This document shows, piece by piece, positions 1 to 7,908 of a DNA stretch of 64,000 nt. The notes beneath the pieces were generated by a model. It saw nothing but the letters and a program-made list of their open reading frames with translations, searched no databases and was not told the DNA's origin. The position numbers and the translations under genes were made by a program. Within the stretch, counting starts at the first letter, position 1. Every line of letters begins with the position of its first letter. The stretch comes from Flagellimonas allohymeniacidonis (GTDB lineage: Bacteria > Bacteroidota > Bacteroidia > Flavobacteriales > Flavobacteriaceae). The DNA is taken from assembly GCF_004296335.1 (NCBI RefSeq), contig NZ_SGIU01000003.1, positions 1 through 64,000 of the forward strand, read 5' to 3'.

Positions 1-1
1 G

Positions 2-763
2 GCGACCAACGAGATCCAGGATTTGGACGCGGTGCTGACCGAGGGGAACGATGCGGGCGGTGCCTCGATCACGAACCTGGCCGACCCTACCAACGCACAG
101 GACGCGGCGACGAAGAACTACGTTGACGGGATAGCGGATGATGATGTGTCTATCACAAATACAGTAGCAGGTAATCGAATTGCAACTGTATCTGAAACGG
201 GTATTACCCCAGTAGACATTAATGAAACAGTAACGTCTTTATCTCAAAATACCACAACAGGTGTAATTAGTTATATCGATGAGGATGGAGGAACTCCTGA
301 AACTGCCAATGTAGTGAGCACTGATGCAAACAACGAACTTAGTGTTGGTGCTGATGGTGGAGCATCTTTTGAAATGACTGATATTGATGTTGACGGTGAT
401 GGGTCGGACGAAACGACAGTTGACGAAGCTATGACTGATATTACCAAAGTGACTGCCAAAGCAGGAAGAATCTTTTATCCACCATCCATAGCTATTGATG
501 CATCAACGCTTGTAAACAATGTAACTATTGATTTGTATCAAGAATATATTGACCAATTTGGAGGTCCTGCTGCTAGAAGTACCAGTGCACCAGCTTTGAT
601 TCCCACTTATGGCAGAACGGAATTGTATTACTATGTAACCTTGGTTGATACATCGGTTATCAATATTGATTCAATAGATGATAATGGCCAGATGCAGTAC
701 GACATTGTAGGTACTCCAGCAGATTACAATTCTTTGATCAATGTGGTATTTGTTGTAAAATAA
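2..763 (+). CDS. C-terminal part of a large modular surface protein (5' end outside window)
   Basis: The reading frame is open from the first bases of the window, so this is the tail of a longer gene; the internal ATG at 23 is not a believable start. The visible 254 residues begin with a linker rich in Asn, Asp and Ala that contains [13 protein letters not shown], a motif style seen in tail-fibre-like and giant repeat proteins of marine flavobacteria. An Asp/Thr-rich stretch follows, then a more globular C-terminus. No catalytic motif is visible, and no clear type IX secretion C-terminal domain is seen at the end. About the first 140 bases are roughly 64 percent GC, whereas the rest of the gene is near 40 percent. 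The next two genes (a gliding-type secretion protein and a PorP/SprF-like protein) suggest an exported adhesin. Function is inferred from context only. Confidence 0.7.
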   Translation, partial: ATNEIQDLDAVLTEGNDAGGASITNLADPTNAQDAATKNYVDGIADDDVSITNTVAGNRIATVSETGITPVDINETVTSLSQNTTTGVISYIDEDGGTPETANVVSTDANNELSVGADGGASFEMTDIDVDGDGSDETTVDEAMTDITKVTAKAGRIFYPPSIAIDASTLVNNVTIDLYQEYIDQFGGPAARSTSAPALIPTYGRTELYYYVTLVDTSVINIDSIDDNGQMQYDIVGTPADYNSLINVVFVVK

Positions 764-785
764 TTATTTAATCAGGCAAGGTAAA

Positions 786-2807
786 TTGAAGACAAGTACC
801 ATCCATAAAATTTTATTTAAGTGCCTGTTTTTGGCATTCTTTGGTGTACAAACAATTAGTGCCCAATTTTTGCTTCAGGCTCCCAGTGGCGGTGGAGAAT
901 CAAATTATCAATGGTTTGAGGCTTCCGATTTGGGAACAGTCCTAGGCACCAATTCTTTTTATGTAACCACGCAGCCTGGAGTTTATTTTGCTACCTATGA
1001 TGGTACCCTCTGTGGGTCCAACGCCACTGGGTACTTTATACTTACAAATTGCCAAGCACCTGACAATCAAGTTACCTTAGATATTTCAGCAAGTATTCCT
1101 TCCGGAGCCACTATAAATTGGAGTCCAGCCCTAGCGGGTGACCAAACCCAGCCAACGGTAACGAGTACCACAACAGTAGAAAGGTATATCGCAACGATTA
1201 CAAAGGCTGGAAATAGTAGTGATTTACCAAGGTTTACGGTTGTTTGTATGAGCGCTGCAGCAAACTTGGTTGATGATTTGGTAACTGTGGATGAAGATAG
1301 TTCAGTTGTTGTACCCATTTATGACAATGATACAGGTTTGCCTACTACGGGAACCTTAACCACAACAGACCCACCAAACGGTGCGGTATCCATCAATAAT
1401 AATGGAACACCAAATGACCCAACCGACGATATTGTAACGTATACTCCAGACCCGGACTATAACGGACCGGACACTTTTGATTATACTGTGTGCAACTCAA
1501 TGGGCGACTGCAGCACTGCTACCGTTACTGTCGATGTACTTCCTATCGTAGATGCATTTGACGATTCAGTAGCGACATTCGAAGATATCGCTGTTGACAT
1601 TGATGTGCTGGGCAATGATAATGATGTACCGAATCTAGGGACTCTAACATTTACAACACCATCTGATGGAAACATTTCATTGGTGGACAATGGAACCCCC
1701 GCAGACCCCTCGGACGATGTGTTGAACTACCAACCTACTTCAGGATTTACTGGGACGGATTCATTTGATTACACTATATGCGATAACTTAGGAAACTGTA
1801 GCACAGCAACAGTAACCATCATGGTTAATCCTCCGGGTGCTGACCTCGATTCTGACGATGATGGGATACCTGATAGTTTTGAAGATTTAAATGCGGATGC
1901 GGATAATGATCCTTCAACCAACCCGACGGATACCGATGCGGATGGTATACCGGATTACCTAGATATTGACAGCGATGACGACGGTATTCCAGATAACGTT
2001 GAAGCCCAGCCTACTTTGGGATATATTCCACCTAGCCTAGTGGACGCAAATGGCAATGGAGTAGATGACGCTTACGAAAATGCGGGATCTGTAGGATTGA
2101 TTCCCGTTGATACAGATGTGGACGGGCTTCCCGATTATGTGGATGATGACAGTGATGGTGACAATGTACCTGATATTATCGAAGCCAATGATGATAATCA
2201 AGATGGTATTGCTGACGTAACCTTGACAGGTTCGGATAAGGACAATGATGGCTTGGATGATGCTTTTGAAGGGGGCACAGCCATTGATATTGATGTAAAT
2301 GATGAAATCGATGATCCTTCAGCGGATTTAATGGACACCGATTCTGATGGTGAAGCCGATTATAGGGATACTGATGACGATGACGATGGTATTGCAACAA
2401 CAGATGAGGATTTGGATTTGGATGGGAACTATGCCAATGATGATTCGGATGAAGATGGTATTCCAAATTACCTAGATCCAGATTTGGGCCCAACAGATGA
2501 AGACCAACCAGATGTAATCAATGTAATAACGCCAAATGGTGATAACGTTCATGACGTTCTGACCATAACCAACATAGAGAATTTTCCAAACAACACAGTA
2601 AAGATTTTTAACCGATGGGGTGTCATGGTCTATCAGACCAACTCATACAACACCTCGGGAAATGTTTTCGATGGTACATCGGAAGGAAGGGTAACCGTAG
2701 ACAAGGACAATAAATTGCCAGTGGGTACCTACTTCTATATCGTTGATTACGAAGATCAGAACGGAAGTATGAAGCAACTCTCAGGTTACCTATACATCAA
2801 CCGCTAA
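786..2807 (+). CDS. Secreted TSP3-repeat protein with gliding motility-associated C-terminal domain
   Basis: A 673-residue exported protein. The start is a TTG at 786, chosen because it leads directly into a signal peptide ending in ISAQ; no ATG fits. After an N-terminal region come two cadherin/Ig-like tandem modules (about residues 160-350), each ending in a 'FDYTVC/FDYTIC' strand followed by 'STATVT'. A long calcium-binding thrombospondin type 3 run follows (about 355-570, many [13 protein letters not shown] units). The last 85 residues ([42 protein letters not shown]) are a classic gliding-associated, type B C-terminal sorting domain of the type IX secretion system. The protein is therefore expected on the cell surface. 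It lies 22 bases after the adhesin-like gene and 22 bases before a PorP/SprF-like gene, which probably helps export it. Confidence 0.9.
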   Translation: MKTSTIHKILFKCLFLAFFGVQTISAQFLLQAPSGGGESNYQWFEASDLGTVLGTNSFYVTTQPGVYFATYDGTLCGSNATGYFILTNCQAPDNQVTLDISASIPSGATINWSPALAGDQTQPTVTSTTTVERYIATITKAGNSSDLPRFTVVCMSAAANLVDDLVTVDEDSSVVVPIYDNDTGLPTTGTLTTTDPPNGAVSINNNGTPNDPTDDIVTYTPDPDYNGPDTFDYTVCNSMGDCSTATVTVDVLPIVDAFDDSVATFEDIAVDIDVLGNDNDVPNLGTLTFTTPSDGNISLVDNGTPADPSDDVLNYQPTSGFTGTDSFDYTICDNLGNCSTATVTIMVNPPGADLDSDDDGIPDSFEDLNADADNDPSTNPTDTDADGIPDYLDIDSDDDGIPDNVEAQPTLGYIPPSLVDANGNGVDDAYENAGSVGLIPVDTDVDGLPDYVDDDSDGDNVPDIIEANDDNQDGIADVTLTGSDKDNDGLDDAFEGGTAIDIDVNDEIDDPSADLMDTDSDGEADYRDTDDDDDGIATTDEDLDLDGNYANDDSDEDGIPNYLDPDLGPTDEDQPDVINVITPNGDNVHDVLTITNIENFPNNTVKIFNRWGVMVYQTNSYNTSGNVFDGTSEGRVTVDKDNKLPVGTYFYIVDYEDQNGSMKQLSGYLYINR

Positions 2808-2829
2808 AAATGTTACTGTGGAACGAACA

Positions 2830-3762
2830 ATGAACATAAAAACACTTTTCCCTACCATAAGCCTCTTTTTTTGTTTCTGTACGATGTTATGGGGCCAGCA
2901 AGATGCGCAATACACCCAGTACATGTACAACACGGTAAGTGTTAATCCTGGGTATGCCGGTTCTCGTGGTCACTTAAGTGTCGCTGCTTTATACAGAAAC
3001 CAATGGTTGGGGCTTGACGGGGCTCCCGAGACACAAACACTAAACCTTCACACTCCATTGGGCTATAGGGGAGTAGGGTTGGGAGTTTCTATAGTTAATG
3101 ACAAAATTGGACCCACATCCGAAACGTATTTTGATGTAGATTTTTCTTATACCATTCAAACTTCATTTGACGCAAGGCTAAGTTTTGGACTTAAAGCCAG
3201 CGCCCATATGTTGGATATTCGTTTCTCAGAATTGGATGAGTTCGAAATTGACCCGCAATTACAAGCCCAACAAGATATCAGAAACCAATTTTCCCCAAAT
3301 ATTGGAGCAGGAATTTACTATCATACGGAACGCTTTTACGCGGGTTTTTCAGCACCTCGTATTTTAGAGACGGAACATTTTGATGAGTCCTCCATTTCCA
3401 CCGCCAAGGAACAAATCAACTGGTATTTGATTGGTGGTTATGTTTGGGATTTGAACCCCTTTTTGAAATTTAAACCTACGGTTTTGACCAAGGTGGTTCA
3501 GGGAGCACCTTTACAGGTAGATTTATCCGCCAACTTTATGTTCAATGAAAAGTTTATTGGGGGAGTGGCCTATCGTTGGGATGCAGCCTTTAGCGGCCTG
3601 TTTGGTTTTCGTGTTTCCGATGAAATGTTCATTGGTCTGGCCTACGATAGGGAAATCACTGACTTGGGTGCAACCACCTTTAACGACGGTTCATTTGAGG
3701 TAATCGTTCGCTATGATTTCATAAGAAACATCGGGAACTTGAAATCCCCACGATTCTTCTAA
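2830..3762 (+). CDS. PorP/SprF family type IX secretion system membrane protein
   Basis: Outer-membrane protein of about 310 residues. The ATG at 2830 is preferred because it begins a clean signal peptide ending near LWGQ; an in-frame GTG at 2818 would add four residues. The mature N-terminus QQDAQYTQYMYN..VNPGYAGS is the hallmark of PorP/SprF proteins, and the remainder alternates short beta-strands as in an outer-membrane barrel (ending VIVRYDFI). In Flavobacterium johnsoniae SprF is needed to secrete the adhesin SprB, and SprF-like genes commonly sit directly beside genes for proteins with the type B C-terminal domain. The same arrangement here suggests it serves the preceding gene. The family call is secure; the partner is inferred from position. 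Confidence 0.92.
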   Translation: MNIKTLFPTISLFFCFCTMLWGQQDAQYTQYMYNTVSVNPGYAGSRGHLSVAALYRNQWLGLDGAPETQTLNLHTPLGYRGVGLGVSIVNDKIGPTSETYFDVDFSYTIQTSFDARLSFGLKASAHMLDIRFSELDEFEIDPQLQAQQDIRNQFSPNIGAGIYYHTERFYAGFSAPRILETEHFDESSISTAKEQINWYLIGGYVWDLNPFLKFKPTVLTKVVQGAPLQVDLSANFMFNEKFIGGVAYRWDAAFSGLFGFRVSDEMFIGLAYDREITDLGATTFNDGSFEVIVRYDFIRNIGNLKSPRFF

Positions 3763-3839
3763 TTCAAATTATTTCTTCTTAAGAAGTTTTTAAAAATGGG
3801 AATGCGAACATTTTCCTACAAACGCCCTATTTTTACAGA

Positions 3840-4373
3840 ATGAAAGAAGAAAATGTGATATTGGTCAATGAGAATGATGAACCCATTGGCTTAATGCCCA
3901 AAATGGAAGCGCATGAAAAAGCCTTGCTCCATAGGGCATTTTCCGTATTTGTACTGAATCAAAATGGTGAGATCATGCTCCAACAACGTGCGAAGGATAA
4001 ATACCATTCGCCATTACTTTGGACCAACACTTGTTGTAGCCATCAAAGAGAAGGAGAGAGTAATATTGAAGCCGGGAAACGTCGCCTACAAGAGGAAATG
4101 GGCTTTGACGTAGAATTAAAGGAACTATTTTCATTCATTTATAAGGCCCCGTTTGACAATGGCCTCACTGAGCATGAATTAGATCATGTGATGTTGGGGT
4201 ACTATGAGGGTGAACCTAAAATAAATGTGGAGGAGGTTGCCGATTGGAAATGGATGCATCCGGAAACAATCAAACAGGATATTCAAAAAAGTCCCGAAAA
4301 ATACACAGAGTGGTTCAAAATCATCTTTGACCGTTTTTATGACTATTTCGAAGAAAAAAAATCTGTGCTATGA
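3840..4373 (+). CDS. idi: Isopentenyl-diphosphate delta-isomerase, type I
   Basis: A 177-residue Nudix-fold enzyme that interconverts isopentenyl and dimethylallyl diphosphate, the step that balances the two C5 units for isoprenoids (quinones, carotenoids). Visible marks are the N-terminal LVNENDEPIG, metal-binding histidines (H25, H31, H68), the catalytic cysteine motif TNTCCSH (C65/C66), the Nudix-like LQEEMGF, and the acid motif EHELDHV containing the catalytic glutamate near residue 113. Length and motifs match the E. coli enzyme. It overlaps queD by four bases (ATGA), so the two are probably co-transcribed. It is likely to feed the carotenoid genes about 55 kb downstream, although it is not physically linked to them. 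Confidence 0.96.
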   Translation: MKEENVILVNENDEPIGLMPKMEAHEKALLHRAFSVFVLNQNGEIMLQQRAKDKYHSPLLWTNTCCSHQREGESNIEAGKRRLQEEMGFDVELKELFSFIYKAPFDNGLTEHELDHVMLGYYEGEPKINVEEVADWKWMHPETIKQDIQKSPEKYTEWFKIIFDRFYDYFEEKKSVL

Positions 4374-4777
4374 AAGTAAAGGTTAGTAGAAAGGCACATT
4401 TTAATGCAGCTCATAGGCTTTATCGACCTGACTGGAGTTTCGAAAAAAATGAATCCGTTTTCGGTAAGTGCAATAACCCAAAATACCATGGTCACAATTA
4501 CGATTTGATTGTAAGTGTTGAAGGAGAAATTGACCAGGAAACAGGATATGTGATGGACATGAAGGTACTCAAAGACTTAATTAAGTCCGAAGTGGAAGAC
4601 GCCTTAGATCACAAAAATCTTAACGAGGATGTTGAAGAGTTCAAAAATCTAAATCCAACTGCTGAAAATATCGCTGTGGTCATTTGGAACAAACTCCGGG
4701 AGCATATTGACAAAAGCAAGCGATTGGAAATTGTGTTGTATGAGACTCCCCGCAACTTTGTAACCTATTCTGGCTAA
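4370..4777 (+). CDS. queD: 6-carboxytetrahydropterin synthase / 6-pyruvoyl tetrahydropterin synthase family
   Basis: A 135-residue T-fold enzyme. Zinc-binding histidines are seen in FNAAH (H15) and YHGHNY (H40, H42), and the catalytic cysteine lies in FGKCNNPKYHGH (C34). Further family marks are DMKVLKDL, the ALDHKNLN catalytic histidine segment, NPTAENIA, and the C-terminal VLYETPRN glutamate. QueD converts dihydroneopterin triphosphate to 6-carboxy-tetrahydropterin, the second step of queuosine precursor synthesis. The motif with Cys inside FGKCxxPxxHGH fits QueD, but mammalian-like PTPS activity cannot be excluded from sequence. Start and stop overlap with idi (ATGA), and manA begins one base after the stop. 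Confidence 0.9.
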   Translation: MKVKVSRKAHFNAAHRLYRPDWSFEKNESVFGKCNNPKYHGHNYDLIVSVEGEIDQETGYVMDMKVLKDLIKSEVEDALDHKNLNEDVEEFKNLNPTAENIAVVIWNKLREHIDKSKRLEIVLYETPRNFVTYSG

Positions 4778-4778
4778 T

Positions 4779-5744
4779 ATGTTATACCCACTTAAATTTG
4801 ATCCTATTCTCAAAGAACGCCTATGGGGCGGCACCAAACTCAAAGATGTACTTGGGAAACCCATAGAAAGTGGGATTACAGGAGAAAGTTGGGAGTTATC
4901 TGGAGTGGAAGGTGATATTTCCGTTGTTTCGGAGGGGAGTTTAAAAGGCATTTCGCTTGTTGAACTGATACAAGAACAGGGTACTGACCTTCTTGGAAAA
5001 AGTGTTGTGGATCGCTTTGGAATGGAGTTTCCCATTCTTATCAAATTTATTGATGCCAAAAAAGACCTGTCCATTCAATTGCATCCGAATGATACTTTGG
5101 CGAAGGAACGTCACGATTGTTTTGGTAAAACAGAAATGTGGTATATCATGGATGCAGACCCAGGCTCCCAGTTGATCGTAGGTTTCAACAAGGATGTGGA
5201 AAAGGAAGAATACGCCAAGAGTCTTGAAAACGACACTCTTTTAGATCTGTTGAACTATGAAGAGGTGGCTGAAGGTGACACATTCTTTATAAATACAGGT
5301 AAAATACATGCGATTGGAGCTGGGGTTCTTCTGGCCGAAATCCAGCAAACATCTGACGTTACTTATCGAGTTTTTGATTTCAATAGAAGGGACAGTAAAG
5401 GTAAGCTTAGAGAGTTGCACACCGAATTGGCGTTGGATGCCATTGATTACAAAAAGAAAGATGATTACAAGGTAAACTATACCAAAAAGGTGGATGAGGT
5501 CAACACCATGGTTGATTGTCCTTACTTTAAAACGGATTTTCTCGAATTGACCTATTCGATGAAACTTGATTTGAGTGAGAGGGATTCCTTTACGATTTTC
5601 ATGTGTGTAAAAGGAATGGCTGAAGTGCGAAACGACTTTGGTTCCACGTTGATTTCCAAGGGAGAGACCATTTTATTGCCTGCTTTGAGTACCTTTGTTG
5701 AGATTGACACCCAAGGGGCAAGGCTTTTAGAAGTTACCATTTAA
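4779..5744 (+). CDS. manA: Mannose-6-phosphate isomerase, class I
   Basis: A 321-residue cupin-fold zinc enzyme that interconverts mannose 6-phosphate and fructose 6-phosphate and supplies GDP-mannose for surface glycans. The N-terminal motif LYPLKFDPILKERLWGG is typical of the short bacterial form. Zinc ligands are visible as QLHPND (H102), KTEMWY (E119) and GKIHAIG (H177), followed by the conserved block AEIQQTSDVTYRVFDFNR. Length matches the Bacillus-type ManA of about 315-325 residues. It starts one base after queD ends, in what looks like an idi-queD-manA operon. Mannose activation could serve the DPM1-like glycosyltransferase encoded about 2 kb further on, but that link is speculative. 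Confidence 0.95.
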   Translation: MLYPLKFDPILKERLWGGTKLKDVLGKPIESGITGESWELSGVEGDISVVSEGSLKGISLVELIQEQGTDLLGKSVVDRFGMEFPILIKFIDAKKDLSIQLHPNDTLAKERHDCFGKTEMWYIMDADPGSQLIVGFNKDVEKEEYAKSLENDTLLDLLNYEEVAEGDTFFINTGKIHAIGAGVLLAEIQQTSDVTYRVFDFNRRDSKGKLRELHTELALDAIDYKKKDDYKVNYTKKVDEVNTMVDCPYFKTDFLELTYSMKLDLSERDSFTIFMCVKGMAEVRNDFGSTLISKGETILLPALSTFVEIDTQGARLLEVTI

Positions 5745-5768
5745 TAGTACATTTGAAAAAACTGGAGT

Positions 5769-6041
5769 ATGGCTAGTATTCGCGACTTAAAAAAAGATGT
5801 AAATTTTGTTTTGGGTGATATCATCGAAGCGGTCTACATTTGGGAGGCCGGCTCCAACAATAAAAACTCGGAAGAGGGCAGTGTAATTATTGATAGGGCC
5901 ATTTCAGTTTTTGATGAGTTGATGTCCCAAATACATCAAAAGGAAGTTACGGACAGAAAATCCCATTTTAAGGATATTCGTACTCAACTCGAAAACAAAG
6001 CCACCGAATTGGTGGAGGAACTCAACAAACTTGCAGATTAG
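5769..6041 (+). CDS. Conserved small hypothetical protein, helical
   Basis: A 90-residue soluble protein with no signal peptide. It is predicted helical throughout, with charged heptad-like spacing in the second half (RTQLENKATELVEELNKL). I do not recognise a named domain; proteins beginning IRDLKKDVNFVLGDIIEAVY appear to be a small Flavobacteriia family of unknown function. The ATG at 5769 has a GGAG motif three bases upstream, one of the few clear ribosome-binding sites in this region. It lies 24 bases after manA on the same strand and stops 2 bases from the convergent lipoprotein gene. The coding potential looks real; the role is unknown. Confidence 0.75.
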   Translation: MASIRDLKKDVNFVLGDIIEAVYIWEAGSNNKNSEEGSVIIDRAISVFDELMSQIHQKEVTDRKSHFKDIRTQLENKATELVEELNKLAD

Positions 6042-6043
6042 TT

Positions 6044-6736
6044 TTACTTTCCTAAGAATTCCTTGAATTCTTTACCATATTTTGATTCCAGCACCCTTTG
6101 GGATAAAGCGCCGTAAACGGAGTCCAAATATTTTGGGTTCGCCTCTCTGCCCTCAGTTAACATGGCATAGGGGGTTACGTATGAGTCTCCATTGTTGAGT
6201 CCAAAATTAAGCGTGTACCTATAGCGGTTTACGATATTTTGAGCAATAAGCTTTTGAATAGAGTCCAAACTTGTCGAATCTTTTGAGATTTCTGGGACGG
6301 CAGTTTGCTGCATTAATTGGAGCTCTTTGATGTTGAATTGAGAAAGCATATCAGTGAATTCAGAAAGCTTTTCTTGGGACTGTGAGCCCTTTATTTCGGG
6401 GTCGACATCAAAGGTATTCCATGAAGTATTTATGGTTATGGTACCCTCTTCGCCAAAAAAAGTGATTCTATCGTTGATGTCGTTGTTATCCTGCTTTTTC
6501 AAATAGAGATAGAAAATCTCTGGACTTTCAAGATTGTACCCGAAAGAAAAACTACCATCACCTTTGATTTCCAAGGAATCAATATTGACCAATGTGGAAT
6601 CAATGGGTTTTTGAAAGTACAAAGTGCCTTTTTTCAAGCCTTTTATAGTTCCTGAAATCAACATATTGGGTTCACTTTCTTTTTGGCAGGAGAATAGTAG
6701 TGCACCTAGAAATAAAATGACAAAGACGCGTTTCAT
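6044..6736 (-). CDS. DUF4369 domain lipoprotein
   Basis: A lipoprotein of about 230 residues. The start at 6736 (MKRVFVILF) is preferred over a codon 21 bases upstream because it begins a proper lipoprotein signal with lipobox LLFSC (Cys near residue 17). The N-terminal half matches the DUF4369 pattern: 'ISGTIKGLKKGTLYFQK' followed by 'IDSLEIKGDGSFSF' and 'PEIFYLYL'. Such domains are common at the N-terminus of Bacteroidota thiol-disulfide proteins, but no thioredoxin domain follows here. The C-terminal part is helical and charged. Probable location is the periplasmic side of the inner or outer membrane. The function is unknown. The gene converges on the small gene at 5769 with a 2-base gap. 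Confidence 0.8.
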   Translation of the reverse strand: MKRVFVILFLGALLFSCQKESEPNMLISGTIKGLKKGTLYFQKPIDSTLVNIDSLEIKGDGSFSFGYNLESPEIFYLYLKKQDNNDINDRITFFGEEGTITINTSWNTFDVDPEIKGSQSQEKLSEFTDMLSQFNIKELQLMQQTAVPEISKDSTSLDSIQKLIAQNIVNRYRYTLNFGLNNGDSYVTPYAMLTEGREANPKYLDSVYGALSQRVLESKYGKEFKEFLGK

Positions 6737-6842
6737 GCATAAATTTTTGTGCGGCAAATATCTATATATTTCTTGAATTAGCTGAAATAAGATAGTGCTT
6801 TTCTATCACAAGAAATGGGCAAAATATGTTCTTTGATGATAT

Positions 6843-7883
6843 CTAGATATCCGTTTTTGGTGCATGAAAAATATCGTACTGCATGGCCTGAAGAAGCAGT
6901 TGAAATCCCAATATTAAGGCCAAGGTAATGATCATGATGGTGCCTGTAGGTGCAAAGGCCTTTAAAAATGAGTAATGAACCCAAGTATACGAACCGAAAA
7001 TGATTCCAAATAGAAACAGAGGGAGACCAAAAAGGATATATACGGAAGCTACATTGAAATCATATAAAAAATAGTCTTTTAGAACTCGCTTTACCAGTGT
7101 CTTGGTTAAGTTGCCGGAAAACACAAAAACCATCTTGAACAAATTCATGTTTGACTTTTCATTTCTGTAAATAGCGGGCATGGCAACATCCTTAATGGCA
7201 ATTTTTTGAAAATAAAACTGGGATAACATGGAAGTTTCAAAAAAATAGCGGTCAGATAACTTATTTAGGTCCATATTTTTAAGAACTAAGGAGTTGCAGG
7301 CAACAAAACCATTTGTAGGGTCGAAATTATGCCAATACCCGGTAGCAAGCTTCACCAAAAAGGAGAGGATGAGATTTCCCATTTTGCGGGGCACGGGCAT
7401 TTTTTGGAGCGCTCTAAAATCCCTAAATCGATTCCCTTTGCTCACTAGAGTCTGATTGGTGACCAAGGGTTCCAGAAGTTGGGGAAGATAGTTTAGGTCC
7501 ATTTGGTTGTCGGCGTCAACCTTTATGAGGAAATCAATTTTTTTAGTAATGGCAAAAACAAAGCCTTTTTTGGTCGCACCACCTACCCCCAGGTTCTTTT
7601 CATTCTTTAGAAAATGGCAGGTAGTGTGGTCGTTGAGTGCTTTGGATATTTCCTTTTTGGGTAATATTTCCTTGCTATCATCATCAACAATAATTACAGC
7701 ATCTATATAGCTTGGTATTTTTGCTACTACCTTAACAATTTCCTTTGATGCATTGTAATAGGGAATGATGATTCCCAAGCTATTTTCGTATAACAGTTTG
7801 GCCTTCATGTTCTTTTCCATGTTTGCCTTTTCGGAAAGGGTCAATCTTGGATTACGTTTTATTAAAGTATTGGCTGTTGGCAT
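6843..7883 (-). CDS. Family 2 glycosyltransferase, polyprenyl-phosphate sugar synthase-like, with C-terminal membrane anchor
   Basis: A GT-A fold glycosyltransferase of about 346 residues. After a basic N-terminus comes GIIIPYYNASKEI, then the nucleotide-sugar site IIVDDDSKE, the donor loop NEKNLGVGGATKKGF and the metal-binding DxD in KVDADNQMDL. Two hydrophobic helices near the C-terminus (about residues 270-335) anchor it in the membrane. This layout resembles dolichyl/polyprenyl-phosphate mannose or glucose synthases. The ATG at 7883 is used; a TTG at 7907 and ATGs at 7820 and 7808 are alternatives. It directly follows a GT-C type membrane protein on the same strand, so it may make the lipid-linked sugar that the partner transfers. 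The sugar and acceptor are unknown. Confidence 0.85.
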   Translation of the reverse strand: MPTANTLIKRNPRLTLSEKANMEKNMKAKLLYENSLGIIIPYYNASKEIVKVVAKIPSYIDAVIIVDDDSKEILPKKEISKALNDHTTCHFLKNEKNLGVGGATKKGFVFAITKKIDFLIKVDADNQMDLNYLPQLLEPLVTNQTLVSKGNRFRDFRALQKMPVPRKMGNLILSFLVKLATGYWHNFDPTNGFVACNSLVLKNMDLNKLSDRYFFETSMLSQFYFQKIAIKDVAMPAIYRNEKSNMNLFKMVFVFSGNLTKTLVKRVLKDYFLYDFNVASVYILFGLPLFLFGIIFGSYTWVHYSFLKAFAPTGTIMIITLALILGFQLLLQAMQYDIFHAPKTDI

Positions 7884-7908
7884 ATCAATGGCTTTTTGGG
7901 TTATCAAC

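Noticed and set aside
3775..3791. CTTCTTAAGAAG palindrome followed by Ts after the PorP/SprF-like gene
   Set aside because: A perfect 12-base palindrome with no room for a loop gives at most a four-base-pair stem, too weak to call a terminator.
3828..3835. TATTTTAC just before idi as a promoter giving a leaderless mRNA
   Set aside because: Two mismatches to TAnnTTTG at the conserved end and no -33 box.
6755..6767. CAAATATCTATAT, 13 bases shared with the palindrome at 24275-24287
   Set aside because: The second half of the dyad is missing here, and the sequence is AT-rich and promoter-like, so a shared operator is not supported.
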